A DNA stretch of 64,000 bases from Campylobacter jejuni subsp. jejuni 414. Lineage in GTDB: Bacteria > Campylobacterota > Campylobacteria > Campylobacterales > Campylobacteraceae. Location of the stretch: NCBI GenBank assembly GCA_000163995.1, contig CM000855.1, positions 743,387 to 807,386 of the forward strand, written 5' to 3'. A model generated the notes under the pieces. It was not told the origin of the DNA. It saw nothing but the letters and a program-made list of their open reading frames with translations, and did no database searches. Position numbers and translations under genes: made by a program. Each line of letters begins with the position of its first letter. The stretch's first letter is position 1. Positions 9,425 through 18,466 of the stretch are shown here, piece by piece.

Positions 9425-10197
9425 TATTTTTCATAATGATTTTGGGGGCTTGTTTAGGTTCTTTTTGTGCAAGTTTGGCAAGTAGAATAGTCGAAAAAAA
9501 ATCCTTTTTTACCTCGCGTTCTTTTTGTTTTTCTTGCGGTGTAAAATTAAAATATTATGAAATTATTCCTATTTTTTCTTACCTTTTTTTAAGGGCAAAA
9601 TGTCGAACTTGTAAATGTAATTTACCTATTTCTTTGTTGATTAATGAAATTGTAGGTATGGTTTTACTTGTTTTGGTTTATTTTTTAAGTCAAAATTTTC
9701 ATGATTTTTTATTTTTATCTTTATTTTTGTTTAATTTTTTCTTACTTTCCTTGGTGGATATTAAACTTAAAGCCGTGCCACAAATTTTACTTTGGAGTGC
9801 TTTTTTATTTGCTTTTTGTTACGCTTTTAAAGAAAGTGAAATTTTATATCTTTTGATTTTTAAAGAGTTTAGCGGAGGTTTTTTGCTCAATGCTTTTAGC
9901 TTTGGAGGATTTATTTTTTTACTAAAAAGTTTAGTTTTCTTTCTGATGAATTTTCAAAAAAAAGATGAAATTTTTGAAAATTTAGGTGATGCAGATATTA
10001 TTATTATGTCGTGTATAGGTGGAATTTTAGGTTTTGAATATGGATTTTTAGTATTATTTGTAGCTTCAATTTTAACCTTACCCTTTTTTATTTTTTTAAA
10101 AATTAAAGCAATAAAAGAGCAAGAACTTGCTATGATACCTTTTTTAAATATCGCTTTTGTGGCAGTTTTATTTTACAAAAACTTAGGATTATTTTAA
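9421..10197 (+). CDS. prepilin peptidase, A24 aspartic family
   Basis: Inner-membrane protease that cleaves and N-methylates type IV prepilin-like proteins. It is 258 aa with about seven hydrophobic segments. The N-terminal domain has the two-CxxC zinc-type motif (CFSCGVKLK and CRTCKCNLP). The two catalytic aspartates are seen in LVDIKLKAVPQ and NLGDADII. C. jejuni lacks classical pili, so the likely substrates are pseudopilins of the DNA-uptake (transformation) machinery. Confidence 0.88.
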   Translation: MIFFIMILGACLGSFCASLASRIVEKKSFFTSRSFCFSCGVKLKYYEIIPIFSYLFLRAKCRTCKCNLPISLLINEIVGMVLLVLVYFLSQNFHDFLFLSLFLFNFFLLSLVDIKLKAVPQILLWSAFLFAFCYAFKESEILYLLIFKEFSGGFLLNAFSFGGFIFLLKSLVFFLMNFQKKDEIFENLGDADIIIMSCIGGILGFEYGFLVLFVASILTLPFFIFLKIKAIKEQELAMIPFLNIAFVAVLFYKNLGLF

Positions 10198-11222
10198 TGA
10201 AGCTTAGTTTAAGGTATGTTTTAAATCAATTTTTAAGTACAAATTTATCTATATTTTTTGTGCTTTTTACTATTGTATCTATGGTGTTTTTTATCCAGCT
10301 TGCAAAACTTACTTCAAGTATACAGATTAGCTTTTTGGATCTTTTAAAGCTTTATGGTTTTATGCTGCCTAGAATTTTAATTTTTACTTTGCCTATATCT
10401 TTTTTTATTTCTTTAACTTTGGCTTTGTTTAGGCTTTCTAAAGAAAATGAAAGCATAGTGCTTTTTACCTTGGGGTTTTCTCCTATGATTTTGGCAAAAT
10501 TTTTTCTCAAAATCGCAAGTTTAATCAGTGCTTTAATGCTTGTTGTAGCTTTGGTAATGATACCTATAGTATTTGAACTTCAGGATAATTTTGTAAATTA
10601 TAAAAGCATTCAAGTGAAATTTAATTACAAAACAGGAGAATTCGGGCAAAAGTTTTTAGATTGGATGATCTTTATAGAAAAACAAGATAGCGGTAAATAT
10701 GAAAATATAATTATGTATCACCCTAAACATAAGGCAGATGATAAGGAGCAACTTATCATAGCCAAAGAAGCGCATGTGCAAAGAAAAGATGATGGTTTTG
10801 CTTTTAGTTTAAATCAGGGTAAAATGTATAATTTTGATCAAGGTCAAAGTATTTTTAGTGGAGAATTTGATACTTTGGTGGTAAATACCCAGTTTAATAC
10901 AGATAATCTTCAGACAAAGAAATTTTATGAGTATTGGAATGATCTAAATGAAAACCCTCAAAGAGCGAGAGAATTTGTTATTTATGCAACTATAGCTTTA
11001 TTCCCGCTTGCTAGCACACTTTTTGCACTTTGTTTTGGTTTGGTTACTTATCGTTATGAAAAAGGTTATGTTTATTTAGGTATGTTTGGAGTGATTGCTA
11101 TATATTTTGGACTTTTAAGTTCTTTTTCTCAACCTCCAATTTTAGCTTGCTTTGGAATTTTTTCTTTAAGTTTGCTTGTTTCAGGTTATTGTTTTAAAAA
11201 AATGATTTTAAGTCGTTATTAA
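10197..11222 (+). CDS. LPS export permease of the LptF/LptG (YjgP/YjgQ) family
   Basis: 341 aa. Three N-terminal membrane segments, a periplasmic domain of about 150 residues, and three C-terminal segments reproduce the LptF/G layout. These proteins form the inner-membrane part of the Lpt complex that extracts lipooligosaccharide with LptB and LptC. I cannot tell LptF from LptG with certainty from one paralogue. Its start overlaps the prepilin peptidase stop by one base (TAATG). Confidence 0.85.
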   Translation: MKLSLRYVLNQFLSTNLSIFFVLFTIVSMVFFIQLAKLTSSIQISFLDLLKLYGFMLPRILIFTLPISFFISLTLALFRLSKENESIVLFTLGFSPMILAKFFLKIASLISALMLVVALVMIPIVFELQDNFVNYKSIQVKFNYKTGEFGQKFLDWMIFIEKQDSGKYENIIMYHPKHKADDKEQLIIAKEAHVQRKDDGFAFSLNQGKMYNFDQGQSIFSGEFDTLVVNTQFNTDNLQTKKFYEYWNDLNENPQRAREFVIYATIALFPLASTLFALCFGLVTYRYEKGYVYLGMFGVIAIYFGLLSSFSQPPILACFGIFSLSLLVSGYCFKKMILSRY

Positions 11223-11944
11223 TGAAAATAAAAATTATATTTTCTTATGATGGATCAGCTTTTTTAGGTTCTGCTACACAACCTCATAAAAAAAGTGTTC
11301 AAGATGTTTTAGGTGAAGCTTTATCGCATTTGGGTATTTTTTCACCTCTTTTAATGGCTTCACGCACAGATAAAGGAGTGCATGCAAGCTATGCTGTAGC
11401 TAGTGTGGAGTGTGGGGAGTATTTTACAAATTTAGAATACCTTAAAAAACAGCTCAATAAATTTTCCCACCCTTTTATTCATATTAAAAAAATTGAAAAA
11501 GTAAAAGATGATTTTGAAGTAAGATTTGATGTAAAAAGTAGGGAATATCGTTATATATTTTCTCATGCTTCTTATAGTCCTTTTATGGCTTCTTATGTGC
11601 ATTTTTATCCTAAATTTGATTTAGATAAGGCTAATGAACTTTTAAGTTTTTTTGTGGGAAAAAAAGATTTGAAATTTTTTTGTAAAAGTGGAGGGGATAA
11701 TAAAACAACCCTAAGAGAAATTTTTCTTGCTAGGGCTTATACTTACAAGGATTTTAGTATTTTTCGTTTTAAGGCTAATGGTTTTTTAAGAGGGCAAATA
11801 AGACTAAGTGTGGCAAGTGTTTTAAAGGTTTTAGAAGGAAAAATGAGCGAAAAAGAGCTTAAAGAACAGATTGAAGCTAAAAAGCAATACAATCGCTTTT
11901 TAGCGCCACCAAATGGACTTTATTTAAGTCGCATTCATTATTAA
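11222..11944 (+). CDS. truA: tRNA pseudouridine(38-40) synthase
   Basis: Isomerises uridines 38-40 in the anticodon arm. It is 240 aa. The catalytic aspartate lies in ASRTDKGVHASY (about residues 44-55), with the downstream RFKANGFLRGQIR block. It ends convergently with ilvA, their stop codons overlapping by 4 bases, and closes the run that began at glmU. Confidence 0.95.
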   Translation: MKIKIIFSYDGSAFLGSATQPHKKSVQDVLGEALSHLGIFSPLLMASRTDKGVHASYAVASVECGEYFTNLEYLKKQLNKFSHPFIHIKKIEKVKDDFEVRFDVKSREYRYIFSHASYSPFMASYVHFYPKFDLDKANELLSFFVGKKDLKFFCKSGGDNKTTLREIFLARAYTYKDFSIFRFKANGFLRGQIRLSVASVLKVLEGKMSEKELKEQIEAKKQYNRFLAPPNGLYLSRIHY

Positions 11945-13152
11945 AAACTTTCGTAAAAATTAAAAGCCTTTTGAGTTAAAATTTTTCTTACTTCTTCTTG
12001 ATGTTCTTTGCCTTTTGTTTCTAGGGTGATTGAAATCATTGCATCGCCATAATCAAGTTTGGTAGAAAATCTATCATAGTCGATTTTCACTATATTTGCA
12101 TTAGCTATTTTTAAGCTATCTGTAAGATGTAATAATGCTCCTGGTTTATCTACTAGAGTAACATGAATTTGCATTTTTCTATAAGATTTAAATAAACCTT
12201 TTTCTATGATAATATTTAGCATTTGTGCATCGATATTGCCACCACTTAAAACCACACCGATTTTTTTATGATTTTGCGTATTTATTTTTTGATGAAGTAA
12301 GGCAGCTACACTTGCAGCTCCTGCACCTTCTACTATGATTTTATGTTTTTCAAGTAAAAATAACACCGCATTGGCAATTTCTTTATCATCAACTTGAATA
12401 AAATCATCTACACATTCTAAAATTATGTTAAAGTTAATAGGATTTACATCGCGAACAGCAATGCCATCGGCTATGGTACGCACACTTTTTGCGTTTTTTA
12501 TTTTTTTGGCATGAAAACTCTCATACATTGCAGGAGCTCCTTTGGCTCCAACTCCTATGATTTTAATATTTGGATTGATTTGTTTAGCCGCACTTGCAAT
12601 ACCACTTATGAGTCCTCCGCCTCCAACAGGTGCGATAATCATATCAAGATCGTTTACTTCATCAAGCATTTCAAGCATCAAAGTTCCTTGCCCTGCCATT
12701 ACAAATTCATCTTCAAAAGGATGGATAAAACTAAGATTGTTTTCTTTAGCGTAAGCAGTTGCAAAGGCGTAAGATTCATCGAAATTATCTCCTTTAAGTA
12801 TCACTTCTGCTCCTAAGGCTTTTGTAGCAGAAATTTTTAAAAGTGGAGTGGATTCTGGCATTACAATGACTGCTTTAATGGTAAATTTTTTTGCACTAAT
12901 AGCTACTCCTTGAGCATGATTTCCCGCACTTGCTGCAATAACTCCGTGTTTTTTTTGTTTGGCATTAAGATTGGCTATTTTGTTGTAAGCTCCACGGATT
13001 TTGTAAGCACCTGTGATTTGTAAATTTTCATTTTTAAGATAAATCACACTTTGACAAATTTCACTTAAAAAAGAAGAGTGTATAAAAGGAGTTTTATTTA
13101 CAAATCCTGAAATTTGTTGTTTTGCTTTGTAAATTTTATTGAGTTCTAGCAC
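11941..13152 (-). CDS. ilvA: threonine dehydratase with C-terminal ACT domain
   Basis: PLP enzyme deaminating threonine to 2-oxobutanoate, the first step toward isoleucine. It is 403 aa. The PLP lysine is in ITGAYKIRGAYNKI (about residues 45-58) and the glycine loop is PVGGGGLISG. The last ~75 residues resemble a single ACT regulatory domain (MQIHVTLVDKPGALLHLTD), so it is the short, single-ACT form rather than the enteric biosynthetic form with two. It overlaps the upstream CoA-binding gene by one base. Confidence 0.92.
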   Translation of the reverse strand: MLELNKIYKAKQQISGFVNKTPFIHSSFLSEICQSVIYLKNENLQITGAYKIRGAYNKIANLNAKQKKHGVIAASAGNHAQGVAISAKKFTIKAVIVMPESTPLLKISATKALGAEVILKGDNFDESYAFATAYAKENNLSFIHPFEDEFVMAGQGTLMLEMLDEVNDLDMIIAPVGGGGLISGIASAAKQINPNIKIIGVGAKGAPAMYESFHAKKIKNAKSVRTIADGIAVRDVNPINFNIILECVDDFIQVDDKEIANAVLFLLEKHKIIVEGAGAASVAALLHQKINTQNHKKIGVVLSGGNIDAQMLNIIIEKGLFKSYRKMQIHVTLVDKPGALLHLTDSLKIANANIVKIDYDRFSTKLDYGDAMISITLETKGKEHQEEVRKILTQKAFNFYESF

Positions 13153-13561
13153 TATTTTTCCTTTATTTTAAAATGTGGATATTCTAGCATAATGCAGCGA
13201 TTTTGTATAAAATTTATACCCAGTTTTTTACATTTTTCTTTAGCTTTTTCATTATTAATACAAAGTTGAAGCCATAAGTTTTTAATACCTTTTTCAACAA
13301 GCTTAGGAAGAAGTTCTAGTGCTATTTCACCTTTTCTAAAAAGTATAAGTGTATCGATTTTATCGTTTATTTGATCTAAATTTCTATAAACTTTTTCATT
13401 TAAAATGAAATCTTCTTTAGGATAAGGAAAAATTTTATAATTTTTACTTTGTAAAAATTCTGCTACCCTATAAGAAACTTTTGTTTTGTTTGGAGTTAAA
13501 GCGAATATAGCATATTTTTGCTTGTATTTATGATGTAAGAGATAGTTTCTTTTTCGTTCAT
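13152..13561 (-). CDS. CoA-binding domain protein (YccU-like), probable N-terminal frameshift
   Basis: Small Rossmann-fold protein with a CoA-binding domain: FALTPNKTKVSYRVAEFL, then IFPYPKEDF and DTLILFRKGE; function unknown. The frame carrying these motifs can start at ATG 13589, giving an odd basic N terminus. A better start is ATG 13561, which has AAGG in front and reads MNEKETISYIINTSK before going out of frame at the T5 run 13515-13519 (A5 on the coding strand). One extra base there gives 136 aa. The start is therefore unsettled. Confidence 0.75.
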
Positions 13562-13666
13562 TATTAACCTTTGTTTTGTTATTTCTCATCCTAAAAAGAA
13601 AAATCCCTTGGTGCTTTTATTCATCCTTTTGTAATTTGTGCTTTGTATCATGGTATTAGTTAATTT

Positions 13667-14730
13667 TTATACCTTGCTAAGAAATACTCCGCATTCAAGA
13701 TGCGGGGTGTTGACAAACTGATCAAAAAGAGCAAAATTTTCTATTTTGTGTGTTAGGCTTAATTCTTTTAAATTTTCTTTTAAGGTAATAGGATTACAAG
13801 AAATATAAATAATATTTTCATATTTTTTTACTAAATCAATCACACTTTTATCAAGTCCTGCACGCGGAGGATCAACTAAAACATGAGAGAAATTAAAATC
13901 ATCTAATTGAATATCTCGTAAACGAAAAAAATCTCTTTCTTTTTTGATAGCCAAGCTTAATTCTTCACTTGAAAGTCTTGCAAAATGGATATTTGTTGTA
14001 TTGTTAAGTTTACAATTTTTTAAAGCAAAATTAATATTGTTTTTTGAAATTTCAGTAGCTAAAACTTTAAAGAAGAGTTGTGCTAAAGCTAAAGTAAAAT
14101 TTCCATATCCGCAGTAAAGTTCAAGTAAATCTATCCTTTTTTGAGTGCTTAAAATTTCATATACCCAAGTGATCATTTTTTCATTTATAGCAGTATTGGG
14201 CTGGATAAAACAATCGTTGTTAAATTCATAAAATATTTCTCTATCTTGAATATTTAAAGTTTGTCTTAAATTTTCTGTTTTAAAAACAAGTTTTTTACCT
14301 TTGCTTCTTGCTATAAGATTGATATGAAGGATATTGCTTAAATTTTCTAAATTTTGCTTTATATCTTCTATATTTTTATGATAGAGTAAAGTTATACTAA
14401 GTTCTTGTTTTGTAGTTAAAAATTCTACACCAAAAAGTTTTTCTTTTAATCTATCATCTTGACGCAAGTATTCTAAGAGTTTTGGCATAAAAGTACAAAT
14501 TTTTTCATCAGCAAAATCTAAATGTTTTATAATGTATTTTTTTTATTTTTCGAATCAAACATTGCATAAAAAAGCGTATCATTTTCATGATAAAATGAAA
14601 GTTCAACCCTTGTACGATAGTGTTTAGCTTTTGAGCTAAAAAGTTTAAAATCTTTTGTATAAAATTCTTTAAAATATGTTTTTACAAAAGAATGTTTTTC
14701 ATCTAAAGTTAGAAAATTTTCAAGATTCAT
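13667..14730 (-). CDS. trmA: tRNA (uracil-5-)-methyltransferase, one homopolymer frameshift
   Basis: SAM-dependent m5U54 methylase. The SAM site is [16 protein letters not shown], then [13 protein letters not shown], and the catalytic cysteine is in [13 protein letters not shown]. The N-terminal ~66 codons, from ATG 14730 ([12 protein letters not shown], preceded by GGAAAG), stop early after the T8 run 14537-14544. The rest continues in another frame ([12 protein letters not shown] leading into MPKLLEYL). One extra base restores a single protein of about 354 aa. An ATG at 14745 is further from a good site and is less likely. The start overlaps the end of the antiporter gene. Confidence 0.88.
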
Positions 14731-16459
14731 GAATTTTCTTTCCAATGAGCCTTAATAAAAATGCAATAAGAATGAAATTTAAAGGTAAAACAAACCAAAC
14801 GCTAAACCCTAAAGACACAGGAATATATCCAGTGATTAAAGAAATACCACAGATAAACAAAGCATAAGGAATTTGTGTTCTTACATGTTCCATATGATCG
14901 CATTTTGCACTCATAGATGAAAGAATTACATTATCTGAAATTGGCGAGCAGTGATTTCCAAAAATCGCACCTGTTAAAACACAGCTTATGTTAATCACCA
15001 TATAATGATGCATAGCATTTGCGTCCATGCCGTTAATTTTTGCGATTTCATGAGCTAAAGGTACAGCTAAAGGCATTAAAATCCCCATAGTTCCATAGCT
15101 TGTTCCTATAGCAAAAGAGATAGCTGAAGCAAAGGCGAAAATAGTAGCAGGCAAAATAAACTCAGGCAATTTATCTGCAAGTAAACTAGTGATAAATAAA
15201 GAAGTTCCTAGATCTTTTACTATGCTTGAAAGTGACCAAGCAAATAAAAGCAATACTATGGTAAAAATCATTGTTTTCCAGCCGTATATCCAAGTTTCTA
15301 CTGCTTCTTTAAGGTTGAAAATTTTACGACGTACCCCGATAAAAATCGCTACAATAGCAGCAAACAAAGCAGCTTGAAATAATACCACGGAAGAATCGGC
15401 ATTTCCAAAGGCAGCTCTAAAAGTTTCAAAAGATAAAGGATTTGCACTTGCTTTTGCAAGTTCTTCTCCTTCTAGAGTGCTAAGTCCATTAAAATAAAAT
15501 CCCAATATAGCTAAGATAATTAAAGTAAAAATAGGAACAATAGCATCAAATGCGCGTATTTTAATTCCTTTTTTAGGGGCTAAAAACTGATCTTCTAATT
15601 CAGCAGTATCTAGTGTGCCTGATTTATGCAAAGGTGCGATTTGTCCTGTGGTTCTTGCGCGCACTTCAGCCTTATACATAGAGCCAAATTCACGCCCCAT
15701 GAGTGCAGTCATGACTACAAAAAAAAGCATGAAGATATTGTAAAAGCGATAAGGTATAGTTTCAACAAAAATACTAAAAGCACTAATATCGTTAATGCCT
15801 ATGTGCTCATAAGCGGTTTTAATCAAAGAAACTTCTAAACCTATCCAAGTAGAAATTACTGCTATCCCTGCTACAGGGGCAGCAGTAGAGTCAATGATAA
15901 AGGCAAATTTTTCACGAGAAATTTTAAATTTATCTGCTAAAGGACGCATAATAGGACCTACAATAAGCAAATTAGCATAATCATCAAAAAAAATTAAAAG
16001 CCCCAAAAACCAGGTATTAATTTGAGCTGATACAGCCGACTTAGCTCTTTTAGCAAATTTTAATGCTACAGCTTTTGCGCCACCCATTTTTGTAACAAGT
16101 GCTACAAGACCACCAATACAAAGAATTTGCAAAATAATTCCTGCATTTACAGGATCTGAGGTAGAACTTAAAATATAAGAAATAATTTTTGAAAAAGATT
16201 CTACTGCAGTATTATAAAAATTTACAAAAGCTAAATGTTCTGTTTTAAAAATATTTGCAGAAAGGCTAAGTAGAAAAGTTCCGCTTAAAACTCCAGCAAA
16301 GAGTGATAAAATAACATCTTTTGTAATAAAAGCTAGAGCAATAGCAACTAAAGGTGGTATGAGTGTAAAAGCTCCAAATAAATTAGCATTTTCTACTGCT
16401 TCTGAAGAGTTTGCAAATGCAACTAAAGGTAAAAACAATAAAACTAAAAATTTATTCAT
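14720..16459 (-). CDS. Na+/H+ antiporter, NhaC family
   Basis: 579 aa with an N-terminal signal-like segment and at least ten long hydrophobic helices. It resembles the NhaC-type permeases: [20 protein letters not shown], then [20 protein letters not shown], and near the C terminus [17 protein letters not shown] plus [16 protein letters not shown]. It should exchange sodium, or possibly a small metabolite, for protons at the inner membrane. It overlaps the SDR gene upstream by 4 bases and the trmA start downstream. Confidence 0.85.
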   Translation of the reverse strand: MNKFLVLLFLPLVAFANSSEAVENANLFGAFTLIPPLVAIALAFITKDVILSLFAGVLSGTFLLSLSANIFKTEHLAFVNFYNTAVESFSKIISYILSSTSDPVNAGIILQILCIGGLVALVTKMGGAKAVALKFAKRAKSAVSAQINTWFLGLLIFFDDYANLLIVGPIMRPLADKFKISREKFAFIIDSTAAPVAGIAVISTWIGLEVSLIKTAYEHIGINDISAFSIFVETIPYRFYNIFMLFFVVMTALMGREFGSMYKAEVRARTTGQIAPLHKSGTLDTAELEDQFLAPKKGIKIRAFDAIVPIFTLIILAILGFYFNGLSTLEGEELAKASANPLSFETFRAAFGNADSSVVLFQAALFAAIVAIFIGVRRKIFNLKEAVETWIYGWKTMIFTIVLLLFAWSLSSIVKDLGTSLFITSLLADKLPEFILPATIFAFASAISFAIGTSYGTMGILMPLAVPLAHEIAKINGMDANAMHHYMVINISCVLTGAIFGNHCSPISDNVILSSMSAKCDHMEHVRTQIPYALFICGISLITGYIPVSLGFSVWFVLPLNFILIAFLLRLIGKKIHES

Positions 16460-17205
16460 TCATCTCTTTCTATATAAAATCCATTCCAAGTTTGTGTTAC
16501 AGGCATAAGTTCGATTTCATTAACATTAATATGGCTTGGCAAGCTGATGATAGACATTACCACTTTAGCAATATCATCGGCGCTGATAAATTGGGTATTT
16601 TCATATACTGCATCAGCTTTTTGGATATCTCCTTTAAAACGCACTTCGCTAAATTCAGTCTTGCAAAGCCCTGGAGCAATATTTGTTACTTTTATATTAC
16701 TTCCTCTAAGATCGTTTCTTAAGGCTAAAGAAAATTGTCTTACAAAGGCTTTAGTTCCGCAATACACATTGCCTCCAAAGTAAGGATTGCGTCCTGCAAC
16801 AGAACCAAGGTTAAAAATATAAGCATTTTTTTGTTTGCGAAGTGTGGGAATAATGGCTTTTGCAACATATAAAAAACCTTTGATATTTGTATCTACCATA
16901 GTATTAATATCTTCAAGGTTTAACTTATCAAATTCATCTACACCTAAAGCTAAGCCTGCGTTATTAAAAAGCACATCAACTTCTTGAAATTCTTTGGGTA
17001 AGCTCTCAATAGCTTTAATGATTTCTTTTTGATTTCTTACATCTATACAAAGGGTATAAATTTCATCTTTATAGATATTTTTTAACTCTTCTAGGCGTTC
17101 TTTACGTCGAGCAAGAGCGATTACTTTGTAACCTTCTTGTACAAAAGCTTTAACGCAGGCTCTACCAAAACCTGAGCTTGCTCCTGTAATAAATGCAGTT
17201 TTCAT
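16456..17205 (-). CDS. short-chain dehydrogenase/reductase
   Basis: 249 aa classical SDR. The dinucleotide site is FITGASSGFGRACVKAF at residues 4-20. NNAG is at about 86-89 and the catalytic Tyr-Lys pair is YCGTKAF, with the serine in LGSVAG. It is similar to the YdfG/3-hydroxy-acid dehydrogenase group acting with NADP, but the substrate cannot be read from sequence. It sits between the ankyrin protein (4-base overlap) and the antiporter (4-base overlap), so the three are probably co-translated. Confidence 0.9.
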   Translation of the reverse strand: MKTAFITGASSGFGRACVKAFVQEGYKVIALARRKERLEELKNIYKDEIYTLCIDVRNQKEIIKAIESLPKEFQEVDVLFNNAGLALGVDEFDKLNLEDINTMVDTNIKGFLYVAKAIIPTLRKQKNAYIFNLGSVAGRNPYFGGNVYCGTKAFVRQFSLALRNDLRGSNIKVTNIAPGLCKTEFSEVRFKGDIQKADAVYENTQFISADDIAKVVMSIISLPSHINVNEIELMPVTQTWNGFYIERDE

Positions 17206-18440
17206 TCTAGACTACCTCCGTAAAATAGACTTTCATTTGCTTTTAAACCTAAACTTTTTAGATAATCAGCATTTTCTTTTTTACCTGCTGCTAGAGCAAA
17301 ATCAAGTGCATTAAAACCAAGATCATCAACAGCATTAAGATTTGCCCCTTTTGAGATAAGGAGTTTTAAAATTTCAATATTTCCATAAGCTGCAGCGTGC
17401 ATTAAAACATTTTTTGAAGTGTGCCCTAAAGCACAAAATGTAATAAAATAAGGTGCATTTGATCCTATATTAGCACTAAGAGCTAATTTTTCATTATTGT
17501 TGATGTATTTTTGATTGACATTTGAGCCATTTTCAAGAAGTAATTTCACTATATCAAGACGATTAAATTCTATAGCATAAAAAAGTGGAGTTTTTCCAAA
17601 GGTATTGGCTTGATTAACATTTGCTCCTTTTTGGATTAAAAAATTTGTATTTTCATAATTTTCCAATGCGTAAAAAATAGCACTTTCATAACCTTCATCA
17701 ATCCTAGCACCAAAACGAATTAAAAGTTCTAAAATATCTTTTTTTCTTTGATTAAGCAAGGCTGCTTGTAAGGCTATGGTAAGTTCATCTTGACTTGGAT
17801 TATTTGAAAAAATAAAATCTTGTATATAAGATGCTGAATAATTTTTATTTGATACGATTTTTACCAAAAGGCTAATATCTTTGTAAATTTTTGTTTCACC
17901 TACAGCCCAATTTAAAAATTCATTTAAGGCGTTACTAGTATAGTAAATATTACTACCTTCATCAAAATTAAAATTATTTTCAAAATACTTTTCTAAAGGC
18001 TCTATAGCGTTATTATATTCTTGCCAAAAAGCTTTGTAAAGTCTAAAATTTCCTATACTTTGATATGCCCAATATCTAAAATATGATTTTAAAATATCAT
18101 ATTTTTTTTGTAAATTTTCGGGCGTATCTAAAGTTTTTTGATAAGCAATAGGATCAATGGCTATTTTCAATAACAAAAAATCAAATTGTTGTAATTTTGG
18201 CAAATAAGCTATGCCATTACAAGAGCTATTGCCTCCGCGAATTTCATTAGAAATTGCGTAGAGTTTTTTTGTAAAATCTTGATTTTTTAAAGATACTTTG
18301 CAACTTGAGGCTATATTTAGATAATCTAAATTTGAACTTTCATTTAGCAATGTTTTATTGTTTTTAATATTATCGCAGTTAATGGTATCACTAGCTATTA
18401 AACTTGCAAAACAACAAAAAGAAGCAAATAATAACTTCAA
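17202..18440 (-). CDS. exported ankyrin-repeat protein
   Basis: 412 aa with a signal peptide (MKLLFASFCCFASLIAS). The N-terminal ~190 residues match nothing I recognise. The C-terminal half holds about five ankyrin-type repeats, for example NTFGKTPLFYAIEFNRLDIV, then KLLLENGSNVN, and NVLMHAAAYGNIEILKLLIS, then KGANLNAVDDLGFNALDFAL. It is probably periplasmic and binds another protein. It overlaps the SDR gene by 4 bases. No partner can be named from the sequence. Confidence 0.85.
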   Translation of the reverse strand: MKLLFASFCCFASLIASDTINCDNIKNNKTLLNESSNLDYLNIASSCKVSLKNQDFTKKLYAISNEIRGGNSSCNGIAYLPKLQQFDFLLLKIAIDPIAYQKTLDTPENLQKKYDILKSYFRYWAYQSIGNFRLYKAFWQEYNNAIEPLEKYFENNFNFDEGSNIYYTSNALNEFLNWAVGETKIYKDISLLVKIVSNKNYSASYIQDFIFSNNPSQDELTIALQAALLNQRKKDILELLIRFGARIDEGYESAIFYALENYENTNFLIQKGANVNQANTFGKTPLFYAIEFNRLDIVKLLLENGSNVNQKYINNNEKLALSANIGSNAPYFITFCALGHTSKNVLMHAAAYGNIEILKLLISKGANLNAVDDLGFNALDFALAAGKKENADYLKSLGLKANESLFYGGSLE

Positions 18441-18466
18441 TATTTTCCTTTAAAAAATTTTTAGTA

